64,000 nt of DNA from Sabethes cyaneus (taxonomy: Eukaryota; Arthropoda; Insecta; Diptera; Culicidae): the NCBI RefSeq assembly GCF_943734655.1, contig NC_071354.1:232493206-232557205 (forward strand). The letters are read 5' to 3'. A program made the translations under genes and the position numbers. Under the pieces are notes generated by a model. It saw only the letters and a list, made by a program, of their open reading frames with translations. It was not told the origin of the DNA and did no database searches. Of this stretch, positions 1 to 12,039 are shown one piece after another; the first letter of the stretch is position 1, and the number at the start of each line of letters is the position of its first letter.

Positions 1-3000
1 GTTCAAGATTAGAAGGAACAGTTTCTCCGATAAACAAATAACGTTATGTTTTTCTGAATGCCCATCCAAAGTGCAGTTAAGTAAATATTTAATCCGAGAA
101 GCGAAAAATTCTAATTGATGGAACCAAAAAAATAATAAATTCGTTTGGCAGTAACCGACAAGCAGCAAGAATATTTGTCGAGAGTATTATGTCACTACAA
201 TTTGCGTCTGAACCGGGCGGCCGGCGGCGGCGAGCAAGGGTCAATTGCATCGAGACAAGAATTGGCCGTACGAGTAGGTCTATGACGGTGGTTTTATTTT
301 TTGCGAGCCCAATTAAGTGGCGACGCCAAGCGAGAAGTTTGGATACTCATCTTTTAATTTCGCATTTAGCCATGTTTTAATTTTAAATTGCCACTCAAAC
401 TCGTTTCCGAATGCTTAGAGCCAGCTAGAATTTTTTTATGAGACTCCTTGAATATAAGGCATAACCGGAAGTATTAAATTTTCATAACAGACTCCTATCG
501 GGCAAACATAAATCTTGTACCCATAGCCACATGTGACAGAGTCTGGTTTTCGGATAATAAAATGTCAGACGCTTCTAACTATGTACGTCTTTTTGCTCAT
601 AGTTTAAGAGCGGCGGAATTTACTTTGTGCACCGTCGTCGAATATATATACTCGAATGACTGAGCACATCGAAAAAAAAGAACTTGAATAATTACCATCT
701 GTTCGTTGCGACGGTATAAAATTTGAATGTTCAATCAATAAAGAATTGCAAATATGCTTCCTGCTGGACACGAGCGATGCGATGGCGTGATTAGGCTAGA
801 GCACGCGTGACGGGTTTTGAAAGTTTGATCAGCGAAGATATTTTTTTTGTCAATAATCACAATTATCTGATGCATTTTTTTGGCAACTTTCTTAGTTTCT
901 ACCTAAGATTTAAAAAGTACCTCCTCCTTGCTGAAAATCTGAGACCATGATTCGCCACTCCTAACCGGTGTGACCGATTGGGATAACCTTGGACCCCAAC
1001 GCAACCGTGTAGTTTCTCGATTTGCATACATATATTTTGTCAAATATTGGCTCCGGCAACAATATGCCAACAATTTATTGTTTATCTTGTCTATAGTTTG
1101 TTCGAGTTGACTCCCGGGTAGCGGGGTAAGACTCGCCGGAGGATATATTCGAGGTAAAAATTTATGTGCGGTCACTCGTTTTTTGACATTCTGCCAAGTT
1201 TACGCACCTCGATGTCGGTGAGACAATGTTAATTCCCGTAGCGTTAGATTCCACCAACAAAGGCAAGTTTACTTCGTTCGACCTGTTTGTATGTAATTAG
1301 ATTTACAGCAGGTGTTTTACACCGGGCAAACTCAGCTGAAGATGAGAGGATTGAAAAAATGAAGGTTGTCCGGGTTCTTGCGAGTTGTCTTTCACTTCTT
1401 CGTATTGAATGCGACTCAACGGATTGAACGCTCAATCGTCTAGAGCGTCCGTCTGTTCCGATGTACGTGCATATTTGGCTCGGTAATGTACGCACGAACG
1501 GCTAGTATCTAATGTCTAATTGCTGCCAATGAATGCTTACTGCAGAAGACATTGGATGCGGTCGCAGTGGGAACTTGAAGAGTGGTCTACCTTGGCCATC
1601 GTCGATGCTGCCGACAGTAAAAAAAAATAAAAAAAAAACATAACAACCAGCTCGATCGATCGGTACTTCTCCGGTTCCGCTGCCGCGATGGCTTTCGCTG
1701 GCCGTGAATTTGGCCATAAGTGGCCCGGTGGCGGCGGCGGCGGTTCGCGCTTTTGGGACGGCTTCGTGGTTGGTTGGCATTGCCCGGAGTGACTCGTTTC
1801 TATTTTGACGCCGGGTCTAAGGTTTACCTTTTTTACGGTTTACGGCTTCACGCGACTGCGTTTGGTTTTGGCTGGGTGGTAGGTGGTACTTGGAAAACAC
1901 ACACACTTCAGGTTCAGACCATCCGATCCATCGGACGTTGAATATGCATGAGTCGATCGACCACCAATCCGTGGGCTTTGCGTAGGTACCTGCCGCCGCG
2001 TGTGTGAAAATTTTATCGTGTATTTACATGTGTGAGCTTTACACAGTTACATGCTCCGAAAGCTACCCCGCTAGGCACGCAAGTATAACTCTGATTGTGG
2101 TTAAATTTATCCTTGTACGTACATACCTACTTGTTTCCAGTGTTGGCGATGACTGAAAATCTGCTCCACTTTGTGGAGCTATCCGCTTCCACTTTCAATC
2201 ATTTGCTCGTAGCAAAGAGAGATCTAAATTCTGTTTAGATTTAATAAAGAGAAATACGATTGTAATTAAAGGAAGTCTACCGGAAGTCCAGGTGAGGTCA
2301 TTTATTACCTTCCAGAGACAAAAGTGTGCCTCAAGGATCCAACAAGAATTGGACGAAAATCCCGAATTATTTCAGAAAGTATGAACTATATTGCAGAAAG
2401 TATGGAACATAAATACATCTATTCATCTACATTACATTTAACTCACTTGAAGATCTTCTGAAATCACAAAAATAAGTGCTAACAAAATAATGACAATTTA
2501 CTGTGAGCTGAAGCTTGTTAGTTGAAGTTATTTGCTTTTCATAAACAGTTGCAGTACACAATTACCACAGAGAAAAAACTGTCTGGTCTGGTTACGATTC
2601 ATTTCGGTTTATGGTAGCGCAAACTTTAAAGTCGTAAAGTTTGCGCGGTACAAATGCTCTCTCTCTCATATATGATCTCCATTGCGTTTTCGTTATGATA
2701 TGACCATTTCAAAAACCTACAATTTGTAACTAATTTGATGCTCACTTATTTATGTTGACATTACTTTAAATCAGTGACAGTGGAGCGTACACTGTTATTA
2801 GTTTTACTGGGTCAGTTGAATAATTTCCCGCTGCTGGTCCTAATTGGTCTTAAAGTTTGCTAATTTTGTGTGTTTGTTTGCCAATTTGCATTTCATCAGC
2901 CTCGGTTTATGTTTATTATGAAGCTGGCTGGTATTAAATTGAATACGAATAGCACTTTTGGTTGTAAAGTCTACTTGCATCATATTGATGACACTAAAAT

Positions 3001-3060
3001 TGTGAGTCACTGTTTGGATGTCCTAATGATTGGATTGTAAGGTGGTTCGCCTTTTCGTAG
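1..3060. other. Unassigned non-coding sequence
   Basis: No open frame here resembles a known protein, and none has convincing coding character. Short frames on both strands near 900-1940 look like chance openings in mixed-composition sequence. No transposon ends or tandem arrays were recognised apart from a perfect short hairpin at 2617-2646, listed separately. It could be intronic or intergenic DNA of a larger locus. Confidence 0.5.
2617..2646. repeat. Perfect 12-bp inverted repeat (hairpin)
   Basis: GCGCAAACTTTA at 2617-2628 is followed by a 6-nt loop and its exact reverse complement TAAAGTTTGCGC at 2635-2646. No T-run follows and the function is unknown. It may be the core of an old palindromic element. 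Confidence 0.6.
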
Positions 3061-3107
3061 AGCATCTCAAGGAGTGTCAAACGAACGGAAAAAATCTATG
3101 CGTCTGT

Positions 3108-3151
3108 ACCGTAAATTAGGGGCACCGTTTGAGCTGCCCCTAACTTACGGT
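3108..3151. repeat. 17-bp inverted repeat (hairpin) with one mismatch
   Basis: ACCGTAAATTAGGGGCA at 3108-3124 pairs with TGCCCCTAACTTACGGT at 3135-3151 across a 10-nt loop, with one mismatch. It sits inside a short open frame (3074-3328) that I do not recognise. It may be a foldback remnant. Confidence 0.6.
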
Positions 3152-3430
3152 ACGGTAACGTCTGTCGACGTTACTAATGTCAAACAGCAAATCTACTATA
3201 ATGGCAGCAATGCAGCAAAACGTAGGTTCGATTTCGTAGTGCTGCAAAAATCAAAAGAAAAGATCTATTTGAAGAAGACTCGTAGATTTTTTTTTATGTC
3301 ACTGACTATGTACTTAAAAACTAGCTAATGTCCTGAATTGTCTGGGATTTAAGCACGTTGTAGCAGACGTCAATGTCGAAGCAGGTTACAAAACGGTTTA
3401 AATTACGTTGAGGGCCAGTTATATTTAGTG

Positions 3431-4538
3431 CTAAAGGTACTGTTGGTAGTGCTGCAGTCGATTTGTGGGGACACCTGCATAATCCGGTTCAGGTATTGTC
3501 AGAAGAGAGGCACCCGTGAGAAAATGCCCGGGAGTGAGCACGTCCAGCTCGTCTGGATCCTCTGACAATGGAGTAAGTGGGCGCGAGTTCATAACCGCTT
3601 CGACCTGGGTGAGAATTGTTGTCATGTCCTCGAATGAAAGTTGTCGTTGACCAATAACGCGAATGAGTGACATCTTTGCAGAGTTCACAGCAGCCTCCCA
3701 GAGGCCACCGAAGTTAGGCGCACGCGGCGGGATGAACTTCCACACGATGCCACGCTGGAAAATTTCATTGGCGATCTCAGCCGTCGTAGATGGATCATTC
3801 AGCAAATCGTAGAGCTCTCGAAGATGGTTGCTAGCACCTTGGAAGTTGAGGCCGTTATCCGAATGTCGGCAGGTAGACCGGACCACAATAGTCGACTCCG
3901 GTGACAGCGAATACACGAGTGGGAGTTGTACGAGGCTTTGGGAGCTGACCAGGGGGTTGTGAAATTGAGACAGGGTTGCTTCGAAAGCAGCGAATACAAT
4001 TGCGAAAAGTATGAGTTGCCAGTCCTCTGCCCTTTAAAGGCCGGAACTCTTGCCGGATTTGAGCGAGTGTCATACGGGGGCCCGAATGAAGTGCAATTTC
4101 GTGGTATGCGACTGCCACTTTCCGTGAGAAAGAATGGTTGCCTGGAACAATCATGGGGTGCCGAACGGCGTACGATTCTGTAGCAAGTCTTAGCCGGCCA
4201 CCAACTCGGAGTATGCCCAATTGTTCCAGGAACGGGTTGAGCAGTTTCAGTGACGAATGAGCAGGAATGGTACGATGATTAACGAGCGCCTTGATCTCTA
4301 CGGCGAATGACTCTCGTTGAACGCATCGCACCAAAACATATTTGGCTTCTTGCAGATCCTTAACGCTGTGTGATGGGGTAATGGGGGGCGGCTTACGGCG
4401 TTGACACCTTCGGATGAATCTTATACAGTACGCGGTAATTCGCAAAAGCTTCCAGTAAGACGAATAGCGATCTAAAAGTGGCCCATCCACTAGTGTGTGG
4501 TCCGTTAGCACAAGAACATTTTTTCTCTTTTGCAGCAA
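3431..4538 (-). pseudogene. Bel/Pao integrase, internally deleted
   Basis: Two minus-strand frames (3855-4538 and 3431-3916) together hold the integrase. The first has an H2C2-type zinc finger (HPMIVPG, HEIALHSG, then CIRC) and the first catalytic Asp in GVDYCGP. The second has the next Asp in SDNGLNFQGA and the Glu in PNFGGLWEAA, then the conserved tail VMNSRPLTPLS and LTPGHFLTGASLL. The first and second Asp motifs lie almost back to back near 3,850-3,870, whereas Pao integrases usually have some 50 residues between them. A deletion plus frameshift has therefore removed part of the catalytic core. The copy should be inactive. The 3' end of the element lies at or just below 3,431. Confidence 0.88.
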
Positions 4539-4790
4539 TTAATCCGATGGTTTCTCGTACTCCAACTGCTCTTTAGTGTTCCAATGATGATCGGGTAGTG
4601 ACAGCCAATGTGGACCATGAAACCATTGCGGTAAATCAGGAAGATCTCTTGGCATGACGCCTCGGGATACAAGATCAGTTGGATTTTCTGTACCCTTGAC
4701 ATGGTTCCACCGATGTCCCTTAGTGAGCTCCTGAATGTGAGAGACTCGGTTTGCGACAAATATTGGCCAAACGTATGATGGCAGCTTCAG
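4520..4790 (-). pseudogene. Bel/Pao RNase H-integrase linker, frameshifted
   Basis: In a frame different from the open frame of this stretch, the minus strand reads a segment like WHHVKGTENPTDLVSRGVMP followed by W-GP-WL and LP motifs. This is the usual W-HV-NPAD-SRG linker between RNase H and integrase in Pao elements. The switch of frame relative to both neighbours shows at least two indels. It has no independent function. Confidence 0.65.
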
Positions 4791-6368
4791 TCATGACAGT
4801 ACAACAGTCGAATCTGACCAGAACCAAGCCTCAATATCTTCCATCTTAAGTGCATGAACGGTAGCTCGGTAAAGTTTTGCAGCAACGAAAGCTCCACACA
4901 GTTCCAACCTTGCAAGCGTAGCCTTCTTCAGACTTGCGGGACGAGATTTTGCTGCTACCAACTCGACCTTGATCTGCCCAAACTGACTAATTGAGCGAGC
5001 ATAAATAAATGCACCATAAGCGGCTTCGGATGCATCCGAAAATGTATGGAACTGTATCAGCATTGGATTCTCGGTAAACGCGTATCGATCCACCTTGATG
5101 TTGGAAAGTAGTGGCAGCTGCTGACAGAAATCTGCCCACTGTTTCTCCAAGTCCGCCGATAACGGATCATCCCAACCTTGAGTAGCCACCCACAGTAGCT
5201 GCATACGAATCTTGGCCCATGCAATAACAGGTGCTGTAATGCCGGTAGGATCGAATAATTGCGCGATAACGGAATATACCTTACGCCTAGTCCACTGTCC
5301 GTTTACTGTGAGACCCGACGCGTCGATGCTTAACAAATCTGGCCCTGGTTGCCAGTTGACTCCCAACGTTTTAACAAGCTCTTGATCGAAGCTAAGTGTA
5401 GATGACGTTCCCAATTCATCAGCAGCCAATCCTGCTAACAAGTTCTTCGAGCTTGATACCCATTTTCGCAGTCTGAAACCACCCTTTGATAACAGTTGTT
5501 TCAATTCTTGCCGCAGCAAAATAGCCTCTTCTTCAGAGTCTGCTCCTCCGATGTAGTCATCGATATAAAAGTCACGAACAAGCGCCACCTTCGCCCGTGG
5601 GTAGTGATCACCTTCGTCATATGCCAGCTGCTGCAAATATCGCGTAGCAAGGAACGATGATGGGGCTAACCCAAAGGTAACCCTAGTCATCTCGTAGGTT
5701 GAAATTGGTTCCGAAGGCGAGAATCTCCATAGAATCCAGAGTAAGGGAGTATCGTCTGGGTGTACCATCACCTGTAGGAACATCTTCTCAATATCAGCAA
5801 CGAGAGCAACCAAATGCTTGCGAAATCGTAGAAGCAGATCAAATAGAGGGTCCTGGATTACCGGACTTATCAAGAGCGCATCGTTCAGAGAGTAATTGGA
5901 TGACGACTTAGTTGAACCGTCAAAAACTGGCCGAATCTTAGTAGTCGCGCTTGCCTCTTTAAAGACGGGGTGGTGAGGTAAGTAGAAAGCGATCCGTTTA
6001 TCGCGCTTCAGCTCCTCTGCCGGCACGATGCCCATGTGATTTTGATCCAAATAAGCTTGCATTGCTTCATTGTATCGCCTGCGTAGTTCCGGATCCTTGC
6101 TTAACCGCCGTTCTAGTTGAACAAGTCTTCGTACCGCCATATCCTTCGTTTCACCGATCATCTGCTCAAAACCCATTCGCTTCGGCAGATGCACCACATA
6201 ACGCCCCGTTGGGTCACGAAAATGTGTGGTTTGAAATTGCTCTTCACAATCCTTTTCTTCCTCAGTCAGCTTTGATGCCTCTTGCAGTTCCTCAAGCGTC
6301 CAGAAACGCTCAATTTTTTCCTCTAAAGTAGTATTAACCGTAGCGTGGCAGCACGGAACAAGGTTCAT
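4791..6368 (-). pseudogene. Bel/Pao reverse transcriptase and RNase H region
   Basis: This 525-codon open frame is the best-preserved coding piece in the window. It would copy element RNA into DNA within a Pao polyprotein. Visible landmarks are the N-terminal block around FWTLEELQEA, the RT palm motif IRPVFDGSTKSS, VADIEKMFLQV carrying a catalytic Asp, FGLAPSSFLATR, and the active-site box FYIDDYIGG near residue 268. Further on are VNWQPGPDLLSI, the segment RRKVYSVIAQLFDPTGITAP, and an RNase H-like segment with FSDASEAAYGA and RLELCGA, as in Pao elements. The frame opens after an in-frame stop, so its first Met is not a natural start, and it ends by frame change near 4,790, losing continuity with the integrase. 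Assignment to Bel/Pao rather than Gypsy or Copia is firm from these motifs. Confidence 0.92.
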
Positions 6369-6625
6369 ATTTCCTAAATCTGCTTTGCCAGTCGCAATCC
6401 ACCCGAAGACGGTGCTGACGAAAAGTGGAAGCCCTTCTCCTACACGCTGTATTTGAACTCAACCGTTATTAAGCAACAAGAACTCGTAGAAGTATTCCAA
6501 ACCCAGAAGAATGTCAATCGGAGCTCGCTTATGAAAACCTGGATCCGCCAAGGTCATGTCGGATGGAAGATTCCAGCTGCCGATCGGAATCGTCGTTGAA
6601 GGTTGGTCCTCCGTCACCTTTTTAT
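6361..6625 (-). pseudogene. Bel/Pao protease-like region, broken
   Basis: The minus strand reads IPIGSWNLPSDM, then LADPGFHKRAPIDILLGLEY, then STVFGWIATGK. This matches the conserved W-LP, LADP, PID-L-G and TVFGW signature at the end of the Pao-type aspartic protease segment just before the reverse transcriptase. An in-frame TGA at 6459-6461 interrupts it, in the same frame as the downstream reverse transcriptase. The catalytic N-terminal part of the protease is absent, because sequence beyond about 6,630 belongs to another element. Confidence 0.7.
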
Positions 6626-6629
6626 AATT

Positions 6630-7265
6630 TGTTCTCCGGTGTGGTATACCGGAGGTGGTAGATGATCGGATTCAACTTTGTCGAGAACGTAATCACTTTG
6701 TATTTATTTGGGTTTAGCATTGTGATTGTTCATGCACCATTCGCGAATATCGACAGCTACTCCTGGAGTGCGAGAGTATTACATGAATCTTTGACTTTTG
6801 CGAACAGTTTTAAGTCGTCGGCGAACGCAAACCGAGGACCTTTGAGCGCTATATTTACGTCGTTAAAATATATAAGAAAAACCAACGGTCCGAGATGGCT
6901 ACCTTGCGGAATTCTAGAAAATGCGGTGAAAGCTGGACAAAAAGAACTCGTCGATGGATATATTAGCAAGACGATTCGCCAAATATGATTTAAACCATTG
7001 GAGCAGCAACCTTCCAAAGCCATTTTTGTCTAGTTTAGCGAGGTGGATTTGATGATTTAGATTGTCAAAAGCAACAGAGAGGTCCATGTAGATGGAGTCT
7101 ATCTGTAAACGCTCGTCTAAGCAATCTATTAGATATAAGCAGATTGCCAAACAGAAAGAAATACACCTGAGCTAATCATTGAGCTAAATAAACGGCAGAT
7201 TGGACCTGGCAAGGCGTCAATACTGTTCTTTAAAAAGATTGAATGGAATCCAACGCTTGATTATA
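6630..7265 (-). pseudogene. Non-LTR retrotransposon reverse transcriptase fragment
   Basis: The minus strand shows, in order and in shifting frames, LPGPICRLF with SSGVFLSVWQSAYI, IYMDLSVAFDNLNHQI, WFKSYLANR, IPQGSHLGPLVFLIYFNDV and FADDLKLF. These are RT blocks of a Jockey/CR1/I-type non-LTR element; the box with catalytic aspartates reads FADD. Sequence between SAYI and the DLSVAFD block is missing. Residues after FADDLKLF continue weakly to about 6,640, where the Bel/Pao relic begins. The upstream end abuts the GGGCTA array. Several frameshifts make it a pseudogene. The exact clade is uncertain. Confidence 0.85.
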
Positions 7266-7284
7266 GCTAGGGTTTGATTATAGG

Positions 7285-7659
7285 CTTAGGGCTAGGGCTA
7301 GGGCTAGGGCTAGGGCTAGGGCTAGGGCTAGGGCTAGGGCTAGGGCTAGGGCTAGGGCTAGGGCTAGGGCTAGGGCTAGGGCTAGGGCTAGGGCTAGGGC
7401 TAGGGCTAGGGCTAGGGCTAGGGCTAGGGTTAGGGCTAGGGCTAGGGCTAGGGCTAGGGCTAGGGCTAGGGCTAGGGCTAGGGCTAGGGCTAGGGCTAGG
7501 GCTAGGGCTAGGGCTAGGGCTAGGGCTAGGGCTAGGGCTAGGGCTAGGGCTAGGGCTAGGGCTAGGGCTAGGGCTAGGGCTAGGGCTAGGGCTAGGGCTA
7601 GGGCTAGGGCTAGGGCTAGGGCTAGGGCTAGGGCTAGGGCTAGGGCTAGGGCTAGGGCT
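7285..7659 (+). repeat. (GGGCTA)n hexamer array
   Basis: About 62 head-to-tail copies of GGGCTA are almost perfect. One unit near 7,430 reads GGGTTA, equivalent to the TTAGGG telomere motif. The array yields an open frame of alternating Gly-Leu that is not a protein. It lies between a non-LTR relic and a Tc1/mariner-like relic, so an internal satellite is more likely than a telomere. Confidence 0.97.
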
Positions 7660-7682
7660 GGTGTTGAGACTAGGGCCCTAAA

Positions 7683-8121
7683 GATACATTCGTGGCTCTC
7701 CAGTTATTTTTGTACACCGAGGAGCTTAAAAGCCCGAAGAAATCTTCGATTGAGCGCAAGACAGATTTGCGATGATGCTCTATCCGGCTAAAACGCGTAT
7801 TGTTTTTGTAGAAACGGGATTAAAATTTTCTTCAAACATTCGTCTGGTGAACATCTTAATTGATTGAACATCTTAAATCAGAGGACTTGTTGTTGAAGGC
7901 ACGAGACAGAGAACGCTGTCCTTCTGCTTCCATAATTTTGGCAGGTCGTCCACTACCTTGCTTGCGAATAGTTGTTGGGCATCTTAAGGTATGGTAAACA
8001 GTCCAAGCCGCAACATATTCGTTTTTTAAATGTACTTTTAATATAGTTTTTGCCGAGATTTCTGTGGCAGTTCGTAGAAGTGTACAACGCACTCCCGAAA
8101 TGTTTTTTGTTTCAACGCCAT
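7683..8121 (-). pseudogene. Tc1/mariner-like transposase relic, internally deleted
   Basis: Reading from about 8,121 leftwards, the minus strand gives MALKQKTFRECVVHFYE, then after a frameshift TVYHTLR and KQGSGRPAKIM with SLSRAFNNK. This is the paired helix-turn-helix N-terminus of a Tc1/mariner-like transposase. It then jumps to DECLKKILIPFLQK and, near 7,683-7,755, IEDFFGLLSSSVYKNNWRA, matching the end of the DDE/D catalytic domain. The middle of the catalytic domain is missing and frames differ, so the copy is dead. No terminal repeats were identified. The GGGCTA array abuts its 3' side. Confidence 0.75.
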
Positions 8122-8177
8122 TTTAAGCAAAACTGGATAAGCATAAACAAAACAAAAAATATTGAGAACAAGTATTG

Positions 8178-8204
8178 GAGAGAGAGAGAAAGAGAGAGAG
8201 AGAG

Positions 8205-8292
<88 letters not shown>
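8178..8292 (+). repeat. (GA)n microsatellite
   Basis: About 115 bp of GA dinucleotides with a few AAAG interruptions in the first third. The Arg-Glu and Leu-Ser open frames across it are artefacts. Confidence 0.98.
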
Positions 8293-8294
<2 letters not shown>

Positions 8295-8736
8295 AACACA
8301 TACATACTCTCATTTCTCTCTGGGCTCGCTTGTTGTTGAGTGTAGCCCGCGAAAAACTTCCAAAATTTTAGTTGCCACCCGTTAATTTGTTATAGCAAAA
8401 ATCAAAGGTCCAACGATAACTAAAACCGATTACTCGTGGGGGTTTGCACTCCCGTCCGTGAGTGAAATCATGGGTGAGAATGAAGAAGAAAAGAAAAAGT
8501 AATATAAAACCTGTATCCTAGTGCGCCGTTATTTGACTCGCGAATAAGTTATTCAGGAACACGATGTGAGGATGTGCGTGCGCGAGTGTGTAGGTAGCAG
8601 AATGTCTGCACAGAGCAACGGTGACTGTTTATTTTACGCTTGCGTGTGCGCCGTAAGCGTTGGATGCTATGCTTCTCATACTCACTCGCGTGAGAGTTAA
8701 TAACTTTGGCTTCTCGTTCGATTTGCAATATTGGGT

Positions 8737-9115
8737 TAGTATTTCTGCCAAAACCGTTAAAGCACCGGAAAATTCTGCATCGTATAGACCAATCTGTCTG
8801 CTGGATACACTCGAGGAACTGATGCAAAGGATCATCCTCTTAACAAGTTGACGAAGTTTACGGCAAACGCATACGGTGTGTTGAGGATGCAATTCGCATT
8901 GTGGAAAGGAAAGTCAAAGGTTGACGCTATCCGGACAGTAGTCGAGAAAGCCGGAAAGTTGGCCAAACAAAAGCGAAGACGCGATTGATATTGTACGGTG
9001 ATAATCATCGACGTCAAAATCGCCTTCAATAGCGCCAGCTGGAAGGCTATAGCCGCGTCACAGTGCCAAATGAGAGTCACAGATTACCTGTGCATGATGC
9101 TGAACAGTTAGTTCC
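8737..9115 (+). pseudogene. R1-like non-LTR reverse transcriptase fragment
   Basis: In shifting plus-strand frames the sequence reads APENSASYRPICLLDTLEEL, then SKVDAIRTVVEKA, then IIDVKIAFNSASWKAIAA and a C-terminal YLCMML. This is the YRPICLLDT, STVDAIR and TIDVKNAFNSASW series typical of R1-clade reverse transcriptases. At least two indels and a stop break it, and neither the endonuclease nor the later FADD box is present. Confidence 0.75.
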
Positions 9116-11890
9116 AGCTCTGAGTGTTGGTGACGAGACGGTCATTTTTGTACTGCAAAGGAAATTCCAAGCAATCAAGTGGAATCAAAAACGATACTTA
9201 ACTCCATTCAGTTCCTTAAAATTAAGACGAACGAAGAAGGGTGGACATCCCGTACCAAACACTTCCCGTATTGATGGGAAGTATCTTTGCTAATACAGGT
9301 TGAGTGATACTTTAGAACCTCGGGGATGAATTTATGACATTTATGCCGAAAACCAAGCTGCAATGGGCTCTCTTGAGAGAGATAAAACACACCAACTACC
9401 AAAGACATTTTCCAATAAAAAATAGTCAAGAAGCTTTTTTTCAGCGTTTTGAGTATGAAATACCCATAGGCAACTTTCGAAGCTGGAACTTGATTGGATA
9501 TTGGGTGTAATGGTAAAAGTTTGGTATGTAAGCCAACAACAAATTTCAATTTTCATTTTTGCAAACAATGTTCAATTAACGGTTCTACTTTACCAAAATG
9601 CGAAACTAAGCAAAAGCAAATATGTACATCCACTTAAGAAGCCTAACTTAATTGATTGGTTGCCGAAACAAATCTCTAATGGTCCACTATGATAATTATA
9701 ATAACAACGGAAACCAACTGTATAACGTTTGATTTTTTAAGTACAATTCAAATTAGCGTCCTAATCACTATATAATTGATGTAAACATCATTGCGGTGAT
9801 TTCTAATCTCAGAATCGTAAATCGTAAAAAAATTTCTAACATCACCATAAAACTCCCCTATCGAAACAAATAGGTCCGAATCGTTTGTCGGCATAAAAAG
9901 TTCACCGCACAGTCAAATTGGGATAATAAAGTTAACAAACAATAGCGCTAAAGATCAGTCGCTACGGCGCGGTGGCGGTCGGCCCAAATGACACGGCGGT
10001 AAATTGAAGTGATTTTTTTTCCTGTTGAGGTACCGATTAGCAGACCTCCTCTTCAGCCACGCGGGTATGATCGCAAGTCACCCGACCGTGTAGCTAATCC
10101 ATTCGACGGTAGCTTTATCACCAAAGTCCGTCCGCCCCGATAGGCGAAACAGCAAACAGTAGTAGTGATTGGGCGGAAAATGACAGGGAACGATGACGTT
10201 TAGTCTCGCGACACGCGAACTGTCGTACTCTCCGTCTGGCTGCTTCACTCTCGTTCATCCGAAATTTAATGACCGGAAAATTGACGATTGGAGTTTATAT
10301 CACCTATGGCTGGCTGCGTTGCACCGCGCTGTGGTGTTTTAATGCCCATTGTTCCAACGTGTTGAAGACTGATTTATGGGCGCAGGTTTTCGGCTCGTGC
10401 CAATCATCTCGTGCCCAATGTGAGGCGCCACGCCACGACCACGACTTTTGCGTGCTGCTGGTTGACATCTCGTCGTTCCGTGATCAAGTTACTGTTCTCA
10501 TCGGTGTGGTCTGGTACTGATTTTCACTCAAATCTTATGATGTTGAGAAAAAAAAACAAAAATCGTAAGTTCAGCTTCATGTGGTTGAGTTAGGCAAGTC
10601 GGCAAACAGCAACATATGGTTCGGAGGAAACATTTATTTTTTCTAGACGGCTATAAAATGCACATAGATCATTCGTGGTTAGTGTGTTTCATAGCTGTAG
10701 ATAAGAACTATTCTATAATAATACATCATGAAATAATTTCTATTGTACAGTTTCAATTGTATCCTTGAGCCTTGCACCTGCTCTGACCGCTATCCATAGA
10801 ACACAATTGCACAGCGGCATCGGCACCTACCGACCCGTAAACCTGTTTCTAAACCCGAACCAACGAGAAAAACAAACCTTCTTAGTGGCCAACCGTTGGA
10901 CCAATCTAAAAAGACTTTCGCTCACGACACATGATCGCGGGTAGAAACTATACTTGGCGCGCATATTCATGTGTATTTGGTCTGAGCCGACAGCACAAAA
11001 CCTGTAATAGCAATAATTGCGACTGTCTTCGGACTCCGCCGCCTGGTGGGCATTCTCAGTATTTGAACATTAGATACTACAGCCTCCCCCACCATAGGAT
11101 TTGTGCAAAGTGCAACTCCGCCGGTCGCTAAACTGTCTCAGGCTGCCAACCACCGGTACGGTGGTAAGATTTTTCCATGAACACAACCTTCTGGAATTAC
11201 ACAATTTATGTTGTTTTGAGAGCCGTGCATCGGAATAACCAGTCTTTCGCTCCAACGTAGGATTCTAATCGATGTCGGTAGCTAGTCTAATAAATTTGAA
11301 GGTTCTTTCTGCAGCATATACAACTTTTTACCCGGAATGCCACCAAGCAGAGCCAATCCAATTAAATGTTGTGCCGCGTAAGCGCACTTACAGTTCTGTC
11401 GCAGCATTTTACGATGCACGAAGGATTGCGCAATTGTTATTTATACGTCGGGAGCTTCGTACCCATCTAGCTGTTGAATCACAAAATCATACAAATGATT
11501 CGTTATCTTGGTACGTGCGAATCAAAAAGGCGCAATATGATTATGATCTCTCTTGCTGACATCATCTTAAGTGTTTTTTTATGTTGGATTTAAAACCGCC
11601 CGAAGATCCGAACGATGGACACTTAACTGTAGAAAAAGGTTTTCTTTGAGGATCGTGATCGACCCTTACCGTCCGATCTAAGCCTTTTCGCCCGATGGGC
11701 GTTTGTTAAATGTAAACGTTTTTCGGTGTGATTGGATCCGGGGCCAAAGGTGAGATTGTTTGACCTGCCGTGCAGCTTTACACGTACTTATCCCTCGAAG
11801 GTATGATTTTATAGATTTTTGCTCAGTTTGTGATGAGTCTAAGACTGATCCCGTAGTCAGTGCGATTGCCCGTAATTGTACTCGACGATT
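9116..11890. other. Unassigned non-coding sequence
   Basis: Short open frames (for example 9208-9549 minus, 11272-11559 plus) match nothing I recognise and have no start or splice context. Composition is ordinary, with a slightly GC-richer patch near 10,050-10,500. No transposon ends or tandem repeats were found. Confidence 0.45.
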
Positions 11891-12039
11891 GACCAGCGAC
11901 CCCCCCCCTTTTGTCAGCCCAAAATTCAACATGGGGTTGATAAAATCGGAACATTATTGTATATTGAAAATTTTCCAGTTCATCCAATTTTATCATTCTT
12001 CGTACCAAACATAGCTAGAAAAAAGAGTTTATAACTTGA

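Larger units (their letters stand above)
3431..6625 (-). mobile_element. Degenerate Bel/Pao LTR retrotransposon (pol region only)
   Basis: On the minus strand the order is aspartic-protease-like region, reverse transcriptase, RNase H and linker, H2C2 zinc finger and integrase core, which is the Bel/Pao pol order. The parts lie in different frames and are broken by an in-frame stop (6459-6461), by frame changes near 4,790 and 4,520, and by a deletion in the integrase near 3,855. No gag gene and no LTR pair were recognised. On its 5' side (about 6,630) the element is replaced by a non-LTR fragment. It is an old truncated copy and cannot encode a full polyprotein. Confidence 0.9.

Noticed and set aside
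7285..7659. True chromosome end
   Set aside because: Both sides continue into ordinary transposon relics for many kilobases.
7274..7681. Gly-Leu repeat protein
   Set aside because: Translation of the GGGCTA array only.
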